Source: Mnemiopsis leidyi
Lineage: Eukaryota; Ctenophora; Tentaculata; Lobata; Bolinopsidae
Length of the DNA: 33,988 nucleotides
Reading direction: 5' to 3'
Assembly: GCA_000226015.1 (NCBI GenBank)
Contig: JH152893.1
Location: 1 to 33,988 of the forward strand
In this document: in pieces, positions 30,651 through 33,988 of the stretch
Layout: each line of letters starts with the position of its first letter
How positions within the stretch are numbered: the first letter of the stretch is position 1
The notes under the pieces: model-generated
The model's input: the letters and a program-made list of their open reading frames with translations, nothing else
Databases searched by the model: none
What the model was told of the DNA's origin: nothing
Program-made: the position numbers and the translations under genes

Positions 30651-31756
30651 GTTTCTAAATATAGTATCAGGATTCAGATTGCGGTTTAACATTTTTGACT
30701 GCAAAAATGAATTTTCTCCACCACGTAATAGGATCTTAAGTAGAAGGATGCAAGCAGAATGGTTGTATGAAGGGGCAATAATTGCGATAAACAGCATCCA
30801 ACTTATCCGTCAAATATATCTTTAAAATAAATCGATATCAGTGAGTGAAAGAGAATGCGTAGCATAGGCGATGCGAAACATAATGTGCAAAATGGGTATA
30901 AAGGACTATTTCAAGCCTGATTTACAGACAGTCTAAATTTACGCCATCCCAAAATTTGATCATCGCCCTCAAATAAACATACCAAGACAAATGGCGACAA
31001 AACGGTATTACTACTAAATTCCTACTATAAGAGCGATGTTAAAAACTTCTGCAACGCATAAGAGGGAGGAAACAACAATTCAGACAGGTCAGTAAAAACT
31101 AATAAAGCAGATTATACGTCGGAGATAGGTGCGAACCTGATTGTAAGACAGAAGGTAACAAGGCGGCTATCAACTATGTCATGTCTAAACCTTGACGGTG
31201 ACACGCGTTAATGAGGCTCAAGGAGCTGGCGAGCCAGGTACCCTGTACCAATAGCCAGATAGATCGACAACAGCTAATGTTTGCTTGTAGTAATTGAAAA
31301 TTTTTTAGGTCATCAGCCTCTTGATCGGGTAAACCTCCAGCGATCATATATATACGGCATGGTAATCTGAGAAAATTGTTAGATCATCGTGTTGTGGAGC
31401 TTGTTGGACCAGCATCTTGGAGTTTATCTATCACATGAGAACATGTGTCTTCTCCATAAATCTCCGTCAATATTTAGATAAGTTGGAGCTTGTAATGACA
31501 TCAAGGTGATTACTTACATTAATGATGGGTACTTAAAGAAAACGCCCATAGCAATCAACTTTAAGTTTTAACGCTTGTAGGAGTAAGCAATAATCATTTG
31601 TTGTAAATTATTTTTGAAAACAATAGCTGTAAAGTATTGTTGTGAACCAATACAATCAGAAACAATTGCATCTGCGACATGGAAGTTTTATGAAAGATGA
31701 ACATCTTAACTACTTATTAAGGAATAGTTTTATATCGCTACTTTGGGGCTGTTATA
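30651..31756. other. Non-coding, nothing supported
   Basis: AT-rich sequence on the far side of the WW1 exon. I looked on the - strand for the missing WW1 half and a guanylate-kinase-like exon and found none. No RNA gene or clear repeat seen. Confidence 0.5.
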
Positions 31757-33000
31757 TTTTTTTTTTATCTCAAAATTTAGAATAAGGTCAATACACAATA
31801 TAAAATCATGTAACATATAATTCAAAAGAATCATGGCTGACCCTCTTCTTGGCTATACCTGGAAACACGCTAAAAAGCATAATGACACCAGGGCCGTCCT
31901 AGACTTTAAAAAACAAATATTACAAAAATAACAAATATGCTCGACGAAACTTTATACACGCAGGACTTTCCCAGATTTGATAAAAAATGTTAAATCAGGT
32001 TCGTCCTTTCTTTTCTGTCGCAGTTCTTGTATTAGTGCCCTTCTAGCTACACGCTCTTCCCTAGATCTGTCAGGAGTTACATAAATGTTCTTGTAAGTGT
32101 CCGATTGGCGAAGATTCGGAGAATTTTTCAAAAGGGCTGAGACAACGCTAGCGGTGGGGAACGAAACTTTAACTGGTCTTACAGACCCACTTACTGGCTT
32201 CCCGACTCTGCACGGAATACTGAACATAGGCTTCTCTCCAAGCTGAGAGAAGATATCTGAAACACTCTTTTTGAGATCTTCACTGTCCTTCTCAGCCAGT
32301 CCATGAATCATAATGTTTCTGCTCCTGTCTTCAGTATCTTGTATACTTTTCACTACAGTTTGTAGCTTTTTCGGAGATAGTGCAGTAGCACATGAAGAAG
32401 CAACTACTCCTGCGTAAGACTTAACTTCCTTCTGGACAGTTTCCTTGAAACTCTGCACACTTTCCTGTTCCTTCTCTATGAGCTGAGTCTGAAGCTTGAT
32501 AATTGTCCTCTGATCTTCAACCTTTTCCTTCAGGAGACACTTGTTCTCCGCGTCTGCACTGCAAATCTGCATTTCAAGATCTGCAGCACCCTGTATCTGA
32601 CTAGCTGCACGATCCAAAATGTCAATCGCTGTCCCTAGCCACTCAGCTAAAGCAGTCTTGTTCACAGATCTTAGTAGAGCTTCTTCATTGATACTGCCAT
32701 CAACCGGGAATGCGGATTTTGGAGTCAAAGATCGAATTTTACCTTTAAACTGTTCAAACGAAGAAAGAAAATGTGCTGCACTGAGTTTGGTGAAAACATC
32801 TGAACCGCCAGTTTCACTCAAAGATGTGTCAAGAGCGTTGACCGTTTCATCCCGATTCTTAGAAGAGCTCATCACTGCTCACAAATGTACTTGGAGAATG
32901 TATAGTACACGAACCAAACGAGTTACGGTGAGTGTAGCGTAGAAATCTCTGCTCTCTAATTAGTGCTGATAAGAGCGACTAAAACCGTTGCGAAATAAAA
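31757..33000 (-). mobile_element. LINE-derived element carrying only ORF1
   Basis: The - strand ORF 32875-31952 (307 residues, intact) is a non-LTR retrotransposon ORF1 protein. A charged heptad-like region (~97-150) suggests a coiled coil. It is followed by an RRM-like RNA-binding segment with SRNIMIHGLAEKDSE, CRVGKPVSGSVRPVKVSFP and YKNIYVTPDRSREERVARRA, typical of L1/CR1/L2-type ORF1. About 185 bases after its stop, the - strand has an A10 run (31757-31766) that could be the element's tail. No reverse transcriptase or endonuclease follows. The right boundary near 33000 is a guess, and no target-site duplication was found. Copy age looks young because the frame is open. Confidence 0.75.
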
Positions 33001-33001
33001 C

Positions 33002-33903
33002 TGCACTACACACTATCTGACCAAGAACAATACAGTCAAGTACTGCCTCGACATTCTCAACCAAATCGGAGCTCACAACCAAGTGGATCCTGAGATGGAT
33101 CGCAGCCCACTCCGGTCTCTGTGCTCTGGGGCAACGAAAGAGCCGATGAACTTGCAAAACACGGAACCACCAGCACAACCACCATAGCACGACCCATACC
33201 CCAAGCGTATATCAATAAGCTTATAAACGACAAAGTTCATAAACTTAACACTGATATCGTGAACAAAGATTGTCCTAGACACACAAAATTGATTCTGGAA
33301 CGCAATCATACAAAAATTATTAATAACCTTAATAGATCATTCATAAACAACAGAAAAGACTACAGAACCGCAACCCAACTCATCACTGGACATTGTGGAC
33401 TTAACAAACACCTGTATAACATGAACAAAACAACCACCAAAGAGTGCCCTCTCTGTGGTCACCACGAGGAGACAGTCAACCACTTCTTAGGACAATGCCC
33501 AGCCCTGGCTCAGACCAGAGGACAGTACTTCAACGACTTCTACCTCTCAGCCAACGACATCTTTGATAACATTAACATTCACATTACTACTATTATCAAT
33601 TATATTCATGTTAACAAAACAAGACGACTCATGGACCCTGAAGACCTTGATAATACTGGAGTTACATAATCCTGGACGGACCCAGTTTTCTACCCGACCC
33701 AGGCTTTATCCAGGTCTTATCCCGGCTCTTCCCTTCTGGTCCCCAATCTCCCACCCTACTCCCTGAACGGGGGCACCCCTCCTCCTTCCTCCCCACATAA
33801 CCCCCTTTACTCCAGAGGCGGGCAAAGCACCCCCTGGCGCTACCCTCTTGTGAGTCCCTGGCCATATCCTGGGACCCCAGCCTTTCTTTTAAAAAAAAAG
33901 AAA

Positions 33904-33906
<3 letters not shown>
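33002..33906 (+). mobile_element. 5'-truncated RNase H-bearing LINE, 3' end of ORF2
   Basis: The 3' portion of a non-LTR retrotransposon of the I/Ingi type. It shows the end of the RNase H domain (KYCLDILNQIGAHNQV, WILRWIAAHSGL, WGNERADELAKHGT), then a C-terminal region with TGHCGLNKHLYNM and a zinc knuckle (CPLCG...ETVNHFLGQCP, CX2C-X8-H-X4-C). The frame is open from 33094 to 33669, but the RNase H pieces fall in three frames, so at least two frameshifts separate them and the copy is dead. A GC-richer 3' UTR and an A-rich run precede the (GA)n tract. Endonuclease and reverse transcriptase are absent. Confidence 0.85.

Positions 33907-33988
<82 letters not shown>
33907..33988. repeat. (GA)n microsatellite at the LINE 3' end
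   Basis: Nearly pure GA repeat running to the window edge with two TAG interruptions. Follows A9GAAAAGG directly after the LINE 3' UTR, so it may have grown from the element's tail. Confidence 0.95.

Noticed and set aside
31834-31932. Short + strand ORF beginning MADPLLGYTWKHAKKHND
   Set aside because: Looks slightly protein-like, but sits in the presumed 3' UTR of the ORF1 element with no other support.

Overview
This is a stretch of animal nuclear DNA. Its protein-coding genes are split into many short exons with GT-AG introns (and one GC-AG intron), its introns reach about 10 kb, and it carries LINE fragments, microsatellites and minisatellites. The genes look invertebrate, perhaps early-branching marine (cnidarian-like), but the sequence alone does not fix the species.

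Layout, left to right. (1) A long (GT)n tract, then the last four coding exons of an S-formylglutathione hydrolase (esterase D) gene on the + strand (1082-4496). Its 5' part lies off the left edge. (2) An intergenic stretch with a fold-back element. (3) A + strand gene for a small two-helix membrane protein of no family I recognise (6351-6866). (4) A - strand MAGI-type multi-PDZ scaffold gene. Fourteen exons (16180 down to 7951) can be joined with every intron phase agreeing, giving a product of about 1,166 residues with five PDZ domains in MAGI order. (5) Nested in one of its introns, on the + strand, an intronless gene for a secreted protein with 18 cysteines (10504-11616). (6) Further upstream on the - strand, two more exons (25043-24989 and 30284-30202) encode WW-domain halves. 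They join to each other and to MAGI exon 2 in perfect phase.

The MAGI locus is the most informative part. A long form (PDZ0, guanylate-kinase-like and first half of WW1 presumably off the right edge) would run through the WW exons into the second half of WW2 at 14533. The exon at 16180-15147 has its own ATG, an in-frame stop just upstream and a CCAAT/E-box promoter-like region. It splices into the same acceptor, so it looks like an alternative first exon that swaps the guanylate-kinase/WW half for a proline-, serine- and asparagine-rich N-terminus and leaves half a WW domain behind.

The large introns hold little protein-coding signal. They do hold ATTGG/CCAAT motifs arranged at regular 41-bp and 30-bp spacings, a perfect palindromic RFX-type X-box, a nested hairpin made of GTTCGAC units, adjacent minisatellites and an apparent excess of CACGTG palindromes. 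The right end carries a small possible gene (30438-30611), an intact LINE ORF1 standing alone without an ORF2, and head-to-head with it the decayed 3' end of a different, RNase H-bearing LINE that ends in a (GA)n tract. I see no CRISPR array, rRNA or convincing tRNA, and nothing that is clearly a new multi-gene system.
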